Positions 1 to 11,900 of a stretch of DNA of 64,000 nt are shown here, piece after piece. A program made the position numbers and the translations under genes. The stretch is from NCBI GenBank assembly GCA_003864495.1, contig ML133442.1:1305731-1369730 (forward strand), given 5' to 3'. The notes beneath the pieces are model-generated. The model worked only from the letters and a program-made list of their open reading frames with translations. It ran no database searches and was not told the origin of the DNA. Numbering within the stretch: the first letter of the stretch is position 1; each line of letters begins with the position of its first letter. The DNA comes from Nemopilema nomurai. Its lineage: Eukaryota > Cnidaria > Scyphozoa > Rhizostomeae > Rhizostomatidae.

Positions 1-607
1 GAACAACGAGACTTCCTGGCACCTGCAGTTTGTCATAAACTTTTTTAGTGAGTGCATTCATTTCCTCTGAAAACTTTTCATAATCACTAGCTTCGAAAGG
101 CTTAACTCCATAACGCGCATGCTCGTACATTGTGACAACTCTTGAGCACAGGTCTTTACAATCCACAAACGGCGCATAGGGTGGCTTCTGCAAGCTTTCC
201 ATATGTTCTCTCGTTGACTGGCCTGCCTTACGTGCCAAACATATGTCAACACGACACAGAAGGTCATCCAGACAACTCATTAAGTCGAATGCCTTCCTTC
301 GGTATAAGTATGTACTTTCATCCCTCCTCTCGATAAATGACGACATGGCTGTATCTTTGCAGCCTTGATCACTAAGAAGCCTTGGTTCTATTGTAAGCTT
401 AGTTATAAGGCCAAAATACCGTTCAATTTTTCTCTTCATATCCTTTGTTGCGCCGTTGCCAACATTCGCATGTGGTCCTTTCTTCGAAATCAGAATTATT
501 CTTGATATATGTCGATTTGTCCATAATATACAGATTAGCACAATTGTTCCAACAAATATAATCGTGATTAAAAGTTTTTCTCCGTTATAAATTGCATCTG
601 ATGGCAT
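1..607 (-). CDS. C1orf43: C1orf43 / NICE-3 family protein, 5' coding exon (partial)
   Basis: An uninterrupted minus-strand frame runs from the ATG at 607-605 to the window edge, giving 202 codons with no stop, so the 3' part is missing. Residues about 11-29 form a hydrophobic N-terminal membrane anchor. They are followed by the family signature KKGPHANVGNGATKDMK, then IEPRLLSDQ, YLYRRKAFD and YEHARYGVKPF, which align with the human NICE-3 protein as I remember it (RRGPHVPVGHNAPKDLK, YEPQLLADD, YETARYG). The human protein is a Golgi/mitochondria-associated membrane protein implicated in phagocytosis regulation; its biochemical role is unclear. The gene lies head to head with RCAN. The start is the first Met and sits just before the membrane segment, as in the family. 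I am confident of the family, less so of function. Confidence 0.85.
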   Translation of the reverse strand, partial: MPSDAIYNGEKLLITIIFVGTIVLICILWTNRHISRIILISKKGPHANVGNGATKDMKRKIERYFGLITKLTIEPRLLSDQGCKDTAMSSFIERRDESTYLYRRKAFDLMSCLDDLLCRVDICLARKAGQSTREHMESLQKPPYAPFVDCKDLCSRVVTMYEHARYGVKPFEASDYEKFSEEMNALTKKVYDKLQVPGSLVV

Positions 608-838
608 GGTTGCCAAGTTGTAGACTCAAATCTAACTAGACCCCACTTCGTCAATCACCATCCCAATAAATACAAGGGTAGCTGCCATTTACTTCCAACC
701 TCGTTTCTGCATCGATGATTTCAAAGAGGCCAAACAACAATAGTCCAACCAATAGTCAGACAACAATTTTGTGCCGAATTGGTGGAATACAACACAATTA
801 TACTCCAATTTTCATTTTTCTGACCAGAAGAAGGTATT
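608..838. promoter_or_regulatory. Presumed bidirectional promoter, C1orf43 / RCAN
   Basis: Only 231 bp separate the divergent start codons of the C1orf43 homologue (minus) and RCAN (plus). The interval must hold both 5' leaders and at least part of both core promoters. I see no convincing TATA box. The repeated CCAAT-like strings (for example near 741-760 and 773-785) could be promoter elements, but this is inference. Confidence 0.45.
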
Positions 839-1805
839 ATGGACGGAAGCGAAGACGAAGGATTTAACAATCATTTGAACAATGATAGGAACGGTGTTAT
901 TGACGATGGAATTGAAGTCGAAGGATTGTCCACTTGTTTGATTGTGGCAAATGTTCCATGCAGCGTTTTTGATAATACCCACGATGACCGGGTAATATTC
1001 GAGAAGGTATTCCGGGAGTTTGGAGAAGCATCATTTATTTATCTCAAGAGTTTCAAACGCGTTTTAGTCAACTATGGAAGCTCACTTTCCGCAGCAGTGG
1101 CCAAAATTGCGATGCATTTCACTGTTTTCAAGGAACGAGAATTAAAAGTGTACTTCCGAAAGGTAGGCAGAAACAAAGATATGTTATTTCTATTGAAGAA
1201 TTATGTGGTAGAAACTAAAGAGCATACTGAAGTAAGACGTAAAATAGAAAGAATATTTAGGCATGAAAGTGCTCAAGTAAAGCCTTGTGCCATAAACAAC
1301 AACAATCTAGTCTAGAGCTAAAACTGTTAATTAAATATAGCACCACAACGAACAGTTTCAGAATTTCTTTTGAGAAATTTGGAAAGGCAAAGCAGCAAAA
1401 GTCCTGTTAACATGCCTTTTAGCCAATCCTTTCTGATTTGCATTATGATATCCCCATCATCAAAATATTTTTTTGATTTCCTTTCAGACATTCTCAGGAT
1501 CCTCAAGTTCCCTTCAGCCACCAAAACCAGAGAAACATTTTCTCATTTCACCGCCAGCATCACCCCCAGTTGGATGGGAACCACTGGAAGAGCCTATTCC
1601 CGTGATAAACTATGATCTTCTGTCAGCAGTTGCTGCTTTGTCAGATGAGCCTCACCAGCTGCATGCTGAGACAAAAGATACACCTGGTATTGTTGTGCAT
1701 GGATGTCCCAATCCAGAGGAGGATATTGATGTTCAAGAGGACTTTCATCCACTAAAGATTCTGCCAAGAGAGTATGTACAAACATCAAGGCCCCCCCTTC
1801 CTTGA
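839..1805 (+). CDS. RCAN: Calcipressin, regulator of calcineurin
   Basis: Two coding exons, 839-1162 and 1488-1805, give 213 aa with a phase-0 intron (donor AAG|GTAGGC, acceptor TTTCAG|ACA). Exon 1 encodes the RRM-like fold of calcipressins (LIVANVPCSVFDN, then FREFGEASFIYLKSFKRVLV). Exon 2 carries the family hallmark FLISPPASPPVGW at about residues 126-138, the PVINYDLL block and a C-terminal YVQTSRPP segment matching the QTxRP motif of RCAN1. RCANs bind and modulate the phosphatase calcineurin. The phospho-regulated SP repeat (ISPPASPP) is intact. Exon 1 can be read on past the donor, but that loses the motif, so splicing is clearly required. Length is close to that of human RCANs. Confidence 0.92.
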
Positions 1806-4800
1806 CTTGTGTCACAAAAAATTAATTAACTGTATATAACTGTATATTTGTTAAATATGAATTATGCACATGATCCTTGGTAGTGGTATAGTGTTATTTG
1901 GTGATTCAAACCTGATTGTAACCTGTTGTGATGTTCTAAATTGTATGATTTATGAAAATTGTGTCTGCTGCAGTCATAGTCAGATTATTATTATTATTAT
2001 CACTTTTTATTGGTGTTTGCAAAATAAGCACCACATTAAATGATGTTAGAGTTATTTGTAATGATAGGTCTCTTGTTTTCAATGTTCAAGCACTGTTTAG
2101 TGCAAAAAAGTCTCCATAGTTTGTAGTTAGCAGTGAAAAATCCACTACAAATTTCGGATATGTGGCAAAATTAATCGAAAAGGTCCATTTTTCTTTTATC
2201 AATTATCATGTATACCAAGCAAATAATGAATTAGAAGGCAGCTTGTTGCAGTTTATCTGATAAACTGCTTTAAAAATAATATGGCTTTTCTTGCCGTTAT
2301 TATTCTTCTTTATTAGCAATTATTTGCTAAAGATAAACAGATATTGTAACATCAATAAGTCTTTTGTCTTGGTTCACCGTATCATTATATTGTAGTATGG
2401 AAAGCTAAAGCAGTTTGAGAGATTGTCTATTTGCTGTCATTGGTTGGCTGAAATGTTAGTCATCATTCTTTTATGATAATCTATAAATCCTACATTCTGC
2501 TTCAATGAAACACAGCATTAATGTGTTGTAGCATTTACATCTCAAGGACAATCCTAAGAATGGTGATTCCCTATGAATATTGTTGATGTGGTAACTGATT
2601 AGCTTCCTTTCTTAGTTCTTCTCTGTTTAGTATCATTAGAGCATGTTCATTGTAAATGTCATGTTCCTAATGCGAGACCATACAACTGAATGTTTTCAAT
2701 ACAGCAGATGCTTTCAAAAATAATGGGTAAAAAGTGAAACACTCACACTATGTTTACTTTGTCATTATCACTGGGAGCATGGCTACCGTTAGTCATGAAA
2801 ATGTGTGGTGATGCTCATGCCAGCATAAGACCAAGCAAGGGAGCATATTTTTTAATAAGGGGGGGGGACACTAGGACCTGGCAAGGTACACCGCAAAGAC
2901 CACCGCAAAGACCACCGCAAAGACCAACAATCTGCTTTTCAATTAGCAAAATGGTTTCATCAATAGCAAGTCAACGGTCACAAACTCAATGTGGCAAGTC
3001 AACAGTACCATTCATAACCCGCCGTTAACGTACTCGCACAAATCGAGACACTGGAGATCACTGCTGCTTTGGATGCGGAACATTCTTGTTGGCAGGGGCT
3101 AGAGAGCCATGGCTAACGACGAGGTGTCAGGCTGAGGAACGAGAAGAGTGGAGTCCCGCACGGCTCCTTCCTAGGGTTGCTGCTATTCTTAATGGTTGTT
3201 TATGATGCTTGACTACTTCTACTGATGACACAGAAGTGTACGAAGCGGTGCATGAGGTGCTTAATGCACACGGAACATCTAGACAGACATCTAGTCTTTG
3301 TAGGATTGGGAAAGCGCCATGCAAGTATTACTCAACCCCCAGAATGGTAAGGTGATAAGGAAGTCACCGAGGAAGAAAACAACTATCTGACGTTCTCAAA
3401 ACACTTGACTAGCCAAGTCAACAAGGCCAGTCAATTTCTGGGCACTGTCAAGCATATCTTCGTGGCCCTGGATACGGACAACGTATTGCACAAATGTCTT
3501 ATCGGGCGACATCTAGAGTACCGTTCCAAAGGCGAAGTGTGACATGGATGCCTTGGAACACGTGCAATGGAAGGCGCCTGGGCAAGTGAACGGCTTCTCA
3601 CTCCAATCATAGCATGAAAGACTCCGCAGCTTATAGCAACCGATTCTCGTGCTCATAGGGGCGGCTTAGTAGAGACCAACAGGATTACTAATGGCCATTA
3701 CAGCAAATAGTGAGCCACATACGGGAATTGCCACTTCAAACTACCCTAGGTAGGAGCGTCTGAACGAGAGGCCCCAGGTGCAGTTCCACCCAGGCCCTTG
3801 AAAAGGCGTTCTAGCTGTTCAGGCTATCCAAGCACTTTGAAAGTCGTTGCACTTTGAAAATCAATACAGGTGCTTGGGTAAAGGGACTCAATTCCCTTCC
3901 CTTTCCTACGTCATAAATCCGCAAATTGTATGTGCAAGGATTATCAAGAAGGGCAGCGGAGATAAGGGATCGCTTGGGAAATGTAATCGTGGTTTCACGG
4001 GAGCTTAGAAAGTCCTCCGCAGCGACAATGTTGCCAGCCCACCTTGCTCGTGGTCAGTGTTATAGAGCTAGACTAAGGGCCTGTTTACATGAAAAATTTC
4101 TAGCCCGGCCATTTGAGAATTCGCCTTTGAGTATCAGCGATATGAGCATGGCGGATTGGAAATCCTCCACGTAAAGATAATAAAGGAGGGCTGAATTGTA
4201 GATGATATCAACATTTCCATGTAGAAATGCAAGGGTCAACAGGAAGGCATTCAGTAAACAGCTTCGTTGGGCACGAAGAGAAGGACTTGATGCTGCCTGT
4301 CCACATTGTTTTCTTGTTTAAGAAATAAACTGGCAATGCATCTCCTAGCGTGGACGATAATGGGATTTCTCATACAGTGGAGATGAAAATTAGATAAGAT
4401 TAGATAAGAGATCATACTACAACATGGATTAGAGAGAAGGAAGGATGCGTGCGTAAAGTGTTGTTACTTTAAACTATAAAAGTGAAAGCCATAGTACAAC
4501 TTTTTAGGCTCCCGCTGCAGCCAAACCGAAAGCACGTGATCGAAAGGACAGCCCGTCTAATGAGAACACCATCAATCTTTATTTGGCAAAAAGGGCCAGC
4601 CCATCTGGGAAACGGAGCAGCAGTGAATAGAATGCTGGGAAACAGAGCATTGCTTAAACCTGGGGTGAAACTGTCCCGGAAACACCATTTTTAATCATTG
4701 ATATTTTTCGACAAAAAACTACCCTTCTCTAATTGTCATTGGCATAGATTTTGATTAATATTCTGATTTATAAACATTGTATGTGCTAAAAGCATCAAAG

Positions 4801-6455
4801 AAAAAGTTTGTATAAAACTTTACTAGAAAAGGTCACTTCTGGTCTCTCAAATCTCTCACTACAAGCCACTTCTTCTGAGTAAGGCTGGCAACAAAGTACT
4901 CTAGACTTGAATCCTATTTTGAAAATAATTGCAGTTCTTTGTGACCTTCTATATGCATTACAATAAACGTGGGCAATTTTCAAAATAACACAACGTAACA
5001 TGATAATGCTTCGTCAGAAAAGTTGGTGAACTGGGCTAAAGTCACTAGATATCATCTGTATGCACTTACTTGTTGTTATATTGGATAGAAACGAAATAAT
5101 ATAAAGATATAACTGGGCGATGGAAGAGGGAAGGATAGCAAAAAGCTTCTCAAAAACCATTAAATTACTTTTATCTGAAAACTGAAAACTTTGAAAATAT
5201 AAACCAGGCATGAAGTTATGGGGGTGCAGGGGCAACCAACAGATTTTGTTCCCCTTTACCTGTTAAAAACTGCTGGATAAAAATCTGTTTTGTCCAAAAA
5301 TGATGCAAGGAAACCAGCAGCAGTTTGATAAGGCTTTATTCGTACGTCCCATCTAGTTGCCTCGCAAGAAGGCTGTGTTCGGTATCACACAACTTTTTTT
5401 TCTCTTCTGGCGATCTGAGATTATCTCTTGTATGGTTTGAGTTTAAGATTAAGGCTCAAAATTTCATAATATCATTAAATATTTCGCTAACAAGAGATTT
5501 CTTCTTTAAAAACATCTATCCTAAAGTGCAACTCAGGCGGAAATAGAATGGGAGGGGCAATATTGTAGTCTGACAACTGGACCCATTCTTGTATCAAATG
5601 TCAAACGTAATTAAATGAAGGTACCGAAAATCTTTCAACTATGTGTTCTGGAGTCTGTCTATATTTCAATGGAAAATACCATTCTTTGTAGACAGAAAGA
5701 GTTCGTCTTTTCCCTTAGGCTCTTCTAAAGCTAGGTATTAAGTAACGCTGGTTGGTCAATTATAACCAACCATGCGCTCTGCTTATCACCCTCTAGTGTT
5801 TTCGATCCGCATCTGGCTATTTATTCGGTCAGTTTTTGGTTTGCATATCTTCCGACGTTTGCATACTCTGAGGAGTGTCGGACGAAAAAAGTACTTTTAA
5901 GTATGCGAAAAATAGTTCCGTTTTTTCTTGCCATTGTGAAGTTTTGTACCGCAAAGCACTTGTTCACGTACTAAAAAGCAGTCTTTCAAACAGATAACAA
6001 ATACTTGTGAGAAATTTTATCTGAATATCGTATCTGAAAATCTGTAATGAAAATCTGCAAAATCTTTATGCCTTCCTCCCACGGTAAAGTTGCGAAACAG
6101 CCGTGCCTCTCCTGGGATTTAGCCTCGCATTCCGAGATTCAATCACAAAGAGAACCATAATCACAATGTGTTATATTTACAATCAGGAGGCTGAGTTTGT
6201 TCGATTCTCCTTTACTTCGTCTATGGCAACTGCCCTGGTCATTTTTTGTTTATTGATTGAATTAGGCAATATCAACCATAAAACACGAGTGAATCTTTGA
6301 GCTGCTGGAAGAGCGGTTGTCAAGCGCTAGGCCAGTGGAAGTGTGATATCAGCGGAAAAGGGGAAGTTTATGCAGCTGTTGGCCATAGTTGAATTCATGG
6401 ACATAAATTATACATAAGACTATTTATATGGCAGCAGCATAAACGCTATGAGCAA
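1806..6455. other. Intergenic, no supported gene
   Basis: This 4.6-kb stretch holds short ORFs only. A 12-bp motif (accgcaaagacc) is repeated three times at about 2890-2925. The part from about 3030 to 4200 is less AT-rich than its surroundings and full of stops in all frames, which could be a decayed mobile element, but I recognise no reverse transcriptase or transposase motif. From 4700 on it is plain AT-rich sequence and probably includes the promoter and 5' UTR of the receptor gene. Confidence 0.5.
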
Positions 6456-7580
6456 TTGTCATTGTCGTTTAATATGTCGTGGACCTCAACCGTCAGTTTG
6501 CCAACGGCATCGCAGTTTGCAACTTCAAGCATGGCAGCCAGCAGAAGCGAACCAAACAGCTTTAGCGTCGGCAAGACAGGTCGAGTGTTGCTGACATTGG
6601 TGATGCTGTCAATGATTTTCATTTGCTTATTCGGAAACCTGCTTGTTTGCTATATAGTCTACAGGAAACCAGCGATGAGATCTGGCATAAATCTTCTCCT
6701 CGCAAATTTGGCATTATCCGATATCTTGCTGTCGGTTTCTTGTATGCCATTCTCGCTGGTTTATCTGAACCTACAAAGTGATACCATAGACGAACCTCTG
6801 TGCCTTTTGGAGGCGGTATTTTTCTCCAAATTTCAAACGGAGAAAATATTATTATTGGTTGTAATATCTGTTGATCGATATTATATTATCGTGAAACGAA
6901 AGGACAATTTAAACACATTTAGAGCAAAGTGCATTATCATTATTACATGGCTTGCTTCGTTGGTTCTGAGTACCCCACCACTCCTTGGCTTAGGAGAATA
7001 CAGCTACTCCGCATTTAGACCGCAGTGCACCCTTAATCTTGGAAATGCATCCACTGAAAACCTTGCATGGGTTATCGTATTCAACACAATTGCATGCTTT
7101 TTACCATGCGCTATAATGCTGACATCCTATGGGCTGATTCTTCGGACAGTGCGAAGGAATTGCTTTAGAGTGCAAAATCATCCACCAGTAAACCCAACAG
7201 CTATGCATCGAAAAGGGAAATTATTCATTGACTATAGCTACAAAACAAGAACCTTTACTACAATATCAATGCTCTCCTTTGTGTATGTACTGTGTGTACT
7301 TCCACTGAAGGGCATAGAGATTTATTCTGTGGTGAATGGAAGACCGGTTTCCATAACAGCTTCACTTACAACATTATGGTTGAGCTTTGGACATACTGCA
7401 CTAAATCCAATTATTTATACCATAAGGATAAAGAAGTTTCGTGAAGCATGTGTTGAGATTGTGCCAAAGTCAGTTTTAACAATTCCAAGGTTTGTGCCCC
7501 TGAAGACAAGACGTCGAGTGAGGCCTCATGTTATATACCAAGTGAACAAACCGCCAAGTGTTGTCACAACCGTTATATGA
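6456..7580 (+). CDS. Rhodopsin-class GPCR, GPR45/GPR63 (PSP24)-like
   Basis: A single uninterrupted 374-aa frame with seven hydrophobic segments. Landmarks: N-glycosylation site N6, GN at 60-61 (TM1), LALSD with D89 (TM2), C116 and C191 for the TM3-ECL2 disulphide, DRY at 140-142, W165 (TM4), P217 (TM5), C280-V-L-P283 (TM6), and NPIIY at 317-321. VDRYYIIVKRKDNLN, KTRTFTTISML and IRIKKFREACVEIVPKS, plus a basic RRRVRP tail, closely resemble GPR45/GPR63 as I recall them. Those are orphan receptors, once proposed as lysophospholipid or sphingosine-1-phosphate receptors; the ligand here is unknown. The TM6 toggle tryptophan of CWxP is replaced by valine. The start is the first Met of the frame; a second in-frame Met at residue 7 is also possible. 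Confidence 0.93.
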   Translation: MSLSFNMSWTSTVSLPTASQFATSSMAASRSEPNSFSVGKTGRVLLTLVMLSMIFICLFGNLLVCYIVYRKPAMRSGINLLLANLALSDILLSVSCMPFSLVYLNLQSDTIDEPLCLLEAVFFSKFQTEKILLLVVISVDRYYIIVKRKDNLNTFRAKCIIIITWLASLVLSTPPLLGLGEYSYSAFRPQCTLNLGNASTENLAWVIVFNTIACFLPCAIMLTSYGLILRTVRRNCFRVQNHPPVNPTAMHRKGKLFIDYSYKTRTFTTISMLSFVYVLCVLPLKGIEIYSVVNGRPVSITASLTTLWLSFGHTALNPIIYTIRIKKFREACVEIVPKSVLTIPRFVPLKTRRRVRPHVIYQVNKPPSVVTTVI

Positions 7581-8962
7581 ATATTCTTAATTTTTATTGT
7601 TTTATTTGACAAATGCAGACAGAGTTTTTAAGTAAAAGTCTTCGAATATTAGACATATATATCTCAAGAGTTATAGGAAGTGCATAGCTTTATGCAAAAA
7701 TTTGACCTCAAGATTTTTTACAAAATTGTAGGCTTTTCAGAACTCCAGTTTATCTTCTATACATGCTAAATGAATTATATATATGATCGGGACATGGTAT
7801 GTTACTGTACAATCATTTGTGGAGTGAAAATTTATGTTGTAGGTTATCCATTTGATAGCAGGTCTTATTTATTTTTCTTCATTTTGCATGATAATATTCT
7901 CTTTCTTTTTTGTTGCTCCAAGAGGACAGGTCCTTTGTCAGAAGAATTAAATTGCAAATATTTTGTTAATTAGTTTTATTCTAGTGTAATCTTGTCCTAA
8001 AGCTTCTAGAAGCCATTAGTCCTGATACTACATTCACCATTTGTATGCAAAGCTTTAAATCCTGAATACTGTTAAGCATTTGATTTCTATTTCTAAAATG
8101 TGATTGAAAGTCTTTTGATATGTTTTGAAAGTAAATGGAATTTTCTGTGTCTGACATACTTAGAAATGAGTCCCTTTCAATAGTTGATGTTTGAATGCAT
8201 CCCAGTGAGAAGGGTTACGCAATACAGGGTTATATGTTATATATATATACAGGGTTATAAGTTATATGTTGAAGCGCTTCAGATAATTCTTGCCAGACCT
8301 AATGAGCAATTGTGTTAAAAGAATATGAGGCAATGAAAATGAAGAAAGCTGTACTGAAATGACTGTACTGACTTCATTCAATTTTGTAATAGCTCTGAAA
8401 TGCGAAAGGAAGAAGACAACCTAGTCAGAAAAAACTTTCAAGTAGAGTCATCAGTAGTCAAAGCAACTTCATCGCATACTATTTTAGAACTACCCAACAC
8501 ATAAATAGGTATTTCAAAAAACTGTAATGTGGTCTAAAAACATCTTCTTAGCCTAGTTTGATGTAGATAACTGATACCAGTGACACCTACAGAGTAAATT
8601 AAAGAGAACAAGAGGTGTTATGGATTGGCCAGCCCATTCTCAAGTCTCCCAAACAACGTGGAGCAAAACTCTACTGTAAATATGCAGACACATAGATAGT
8701 GTTTCACTTCTCAAGGAGTTTGTCACTGTAGTGTCACTACAGGTAGCAGTCTTGCCTCTACCATTACAGTACGCAGGGTGCTTATAATATGAAAGCAAAG
8801 AACTATCAAGTTTAAAAGTTGCAGCAGTGTTTAAGGTAAGCAAATAGGACAATAAATAGGGCAAGATTGTTTCAGATGCAAGTTCAAAATTTCACGGATA
8901 GTTTAGCAGCCCACTCTTGAGTGAGATTGTCAATTCTTTATTCGCTGTTTGAAATGATCACT
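7581..8962. other. Intergenic between convergent genes
   Basis: AT-rich sequence between the receptor stop codon and the 3' end of the ShKT gene. It contains a short TA-rich direct repeat around 8221-8270 (cagggttata twice) and no ORF I can support. It presumably holds the 3' UTR of the receptor gene. Confidence 0.5.
8937..8942 (-). terminator. Polyadenylation signal AATAAA of the ShKT gene
   Basis: A perfect AATAAA on the minus strand lies about 20 bp downstream of the ShKT-protein stop codon. This implies a very short 3' UTR. Confidence 0.55.
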
Positions 8963-11900
8963 TTAGCATCTTCTGCATGTTCGTGGGCAATTTTCACGCA
9001 TGAATGGACGATTGAATCCATAAAAACAGTCTCTTCTAAACTGCCTGCACAAACGAAGTCGATCCTCGCATTCTGAAATGAACATATAAATTATCTTCAA
9101 TGCAAGTATAAAGAATGCATTTAAGACTCTATTGCAGCTAGCATTAGGTCTGAATGCATATAACTACCAACAATATAACAATCGTTCATTTTGCAGATGC
9201 CTATTCGAGATTAGGGTCTCCGATAAGACCAAAAGGGCGAAAGAAGGGTAAATCTATCAAAACATAAAAATCTAAAAGATCTAAAAACAATCTGCAATAA
9301 ATTAAAAAGCTTGCAGCTAACAAAAAATTAGGGGCAATGCCCCAAACCCAAGCCCCTAGTGAAAGGAAGCCATGTGGATTTAGTTTGCTCAGCTTAAAGC
9401 CAACTTGTTGAGTAAACTTTGATTTACCTCAGTGCAAATGGTAAGCGCTCACTACAGACTGAAATGTCACCCAAAAGGATCATTGGCGCGAACCCCTCAC
9501 CAGGAACGCACCCTCGACCCCCAAACTAGAAGCAGGTACTATACAAGAGCAACCATGATTTCAAACATTTTTCTAGGCGTCAAGTTTCATTAAGGGCCCC
9601 GTTAAATGCTTAATCTTTAGCAAAAAATTCCTCTCGTTGGCTTGAAATGGACGAGGAATGACGTTATTTGCTAACAGCGCTATGCAGGTGGTCACTGTCA
9701 CAAGAGGCCAACCCTGTGTCGCTGATCATAATCTTCTCCGTCGGCAAGTTCAAAATGCCATTCAATATTTCAATTCTCGTTTACAGTCACATATTTTAGG
9801 CAGATTTGACTGACCCGTCTCACCAAAGACTTGCTTTTTAGGTGAATTAGTCACAGACCAAAGTACGCATTATAATCACATTGGAAACAGACGATAGATA
9901 AAAATCCTGTAAATGAAAATTAACTGCTGTTGATCTTCTTTTTGATAAAGTGAAGAGTTCAACCAGCTCAGTTTAAGAACCAGAGAAAAGCATTGGGGAT
10001 CGAAAGGATACCAGCGCAGTTTATGTATGCCTGGTTTGGAAAAAACATTTTTTAGCTGATCCTTGTTAGAAATGGAAATGCACTTGAGATAAACTTTCCT
10101 TCTTTCGACTTGCATTACTTTACATTAAAGGGGGCAACTTCGACTTATTGTAGCTGAAATGTGCGAGGATGGTAATTTTGATGATACAAGCAATTATCCT
10201 TGTTATTTGTATCAGTCTTGTAAACCTCAGCTTATAACTGCAAAAGAGTATCAATTTTGAATAACAAAATAAAATGCTAGCATTCGCACACATAAAAACT
10301 GTCGCATCATTATTGAACAGCCTCTTAGAACCTGCATTTCACTAACGAGAAGCAAAGATTAGTGTAGGGCCATACTCACTCGGGCACTCTCCCTTCGGGC
10401 CTTTGTTTGTCTTTTGATCCCAGCAGCATCCGTACTCTGAGGAGGCGCACTTTGGCTTAGGAGGTGCGGCCGCAGCGCCTAATTGATATATCGTAATTAG
10501 GCTAATTAGTCACAATATCACCTGCTGCTGATTGTCGGTCAGGGAAATTAAAATCATAAAATGCTTTTATGAAAAGCATTAGCAAGCGCTATATCTAACC
10601 TCACTCGCGTAATCAAAGACCATTTAGGTATATTGCTTCTGAATCCAGTGCTTTCGAATCAAAGTTTTTGTTCATAAAGTGTCGTTTCTATTAGAATCTA
10701 GTCCTTCTTTTCGCTGTCCATTATTCTTATTATCATTCAGAATCAAACTAAAATAAGAAGCAGAGGAAATGGGGTATTTTCCCCTCGAATAGTCTATTAA
10801 CTGCTGAGAGAAACCCTCCTTGAAGTAATTCCCCCTACATGACACTTTACTTGCCTGCATGTTTCGTATTTATATTATATTGAATTCTGTAGCATTATTC
10901 TTCTAGTTGGGTATAGTCAATTGCTTGTCTTAGTTTATTATTTGATTCGCTGATTTTTTCAATTAGCGCAGGTAATAAGGCCCGCGCCACTTTTTACTCT
11001 GCCTACTTCCTTTGAACAGACTGAATATAAAAACATTATTTTGTAATTGTGAAAATCTTGAATTGGAAGGGCAAACGAGGGCACTAAAGGTGGGAGCGTT
11101 GTCCCCTAACAATCTTGCGAAGTCCTGTGACTAGATTCCACCCCAGCCGAATATTCTCAAAATATTTGACCATATAACTTAAAAGGTGGTGGACCCAGGG
11201 AACATTCCGGTGAATATCTAATGGCCACTTAAGGTAGTACAATTACTGTAATCAGTCGCAAAGTTATGCCATCAGAAACACAGTAATCATTCTTGGTGAT
11301 TTATTCCCGATTTCCGAGTTTCTTTAATTTCTTCATTCGAGGTGTCTGTTTTCAGCAGTTCAATTAGGAATGGTAACTAAAACATTTTAATGTCAATAAG
11401 ACCTGAACAATAAAAAATCTCACTTTCACAAAGGTAACCTATTGGGCGTCAGCGAAAGTGACTTTTGCAAGGTTCACAATCGCAGGAAACAGCGGACCCG
11501 TGATCTTAGCATACTGGAGTACTTTTCGTTTGATACTCCTCATAAAATGCAGACACTGGAACATGATCAAACGCAAACTAAAAGAAGAGCCAGTGGTGGA
11601 TCGAAAATACAAACATCAACATTGATTAACATAGATCAAAATTTACTTCGCCTCTACAGACTCAAGTCAAGCAGCTGCTGGGTCGTAGGCGGCATGGCCC
11701 ACGCCACCGCCCCACGTTTTGCGAAGAAAGTAGTTCCGATATAGCCATAAAACTTAGCAGATTCGAGCTACTGAATCCAAGTTCAATTCATTAGCTATGG
11801 CCCCCCACTATTGGAGTAGGACGCTCCCCAGATCACATGATCTATTATAATCACGTGACAAACAATATATAATCCTCGATAAATCGTTGCTCACGGATCT

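Noticed and set aside
3030..4200. Possible decayed retroelement
   Set aside because: Composition differs from the surroundings, but no conserved motif, TIR, LTR or tail could be seen.
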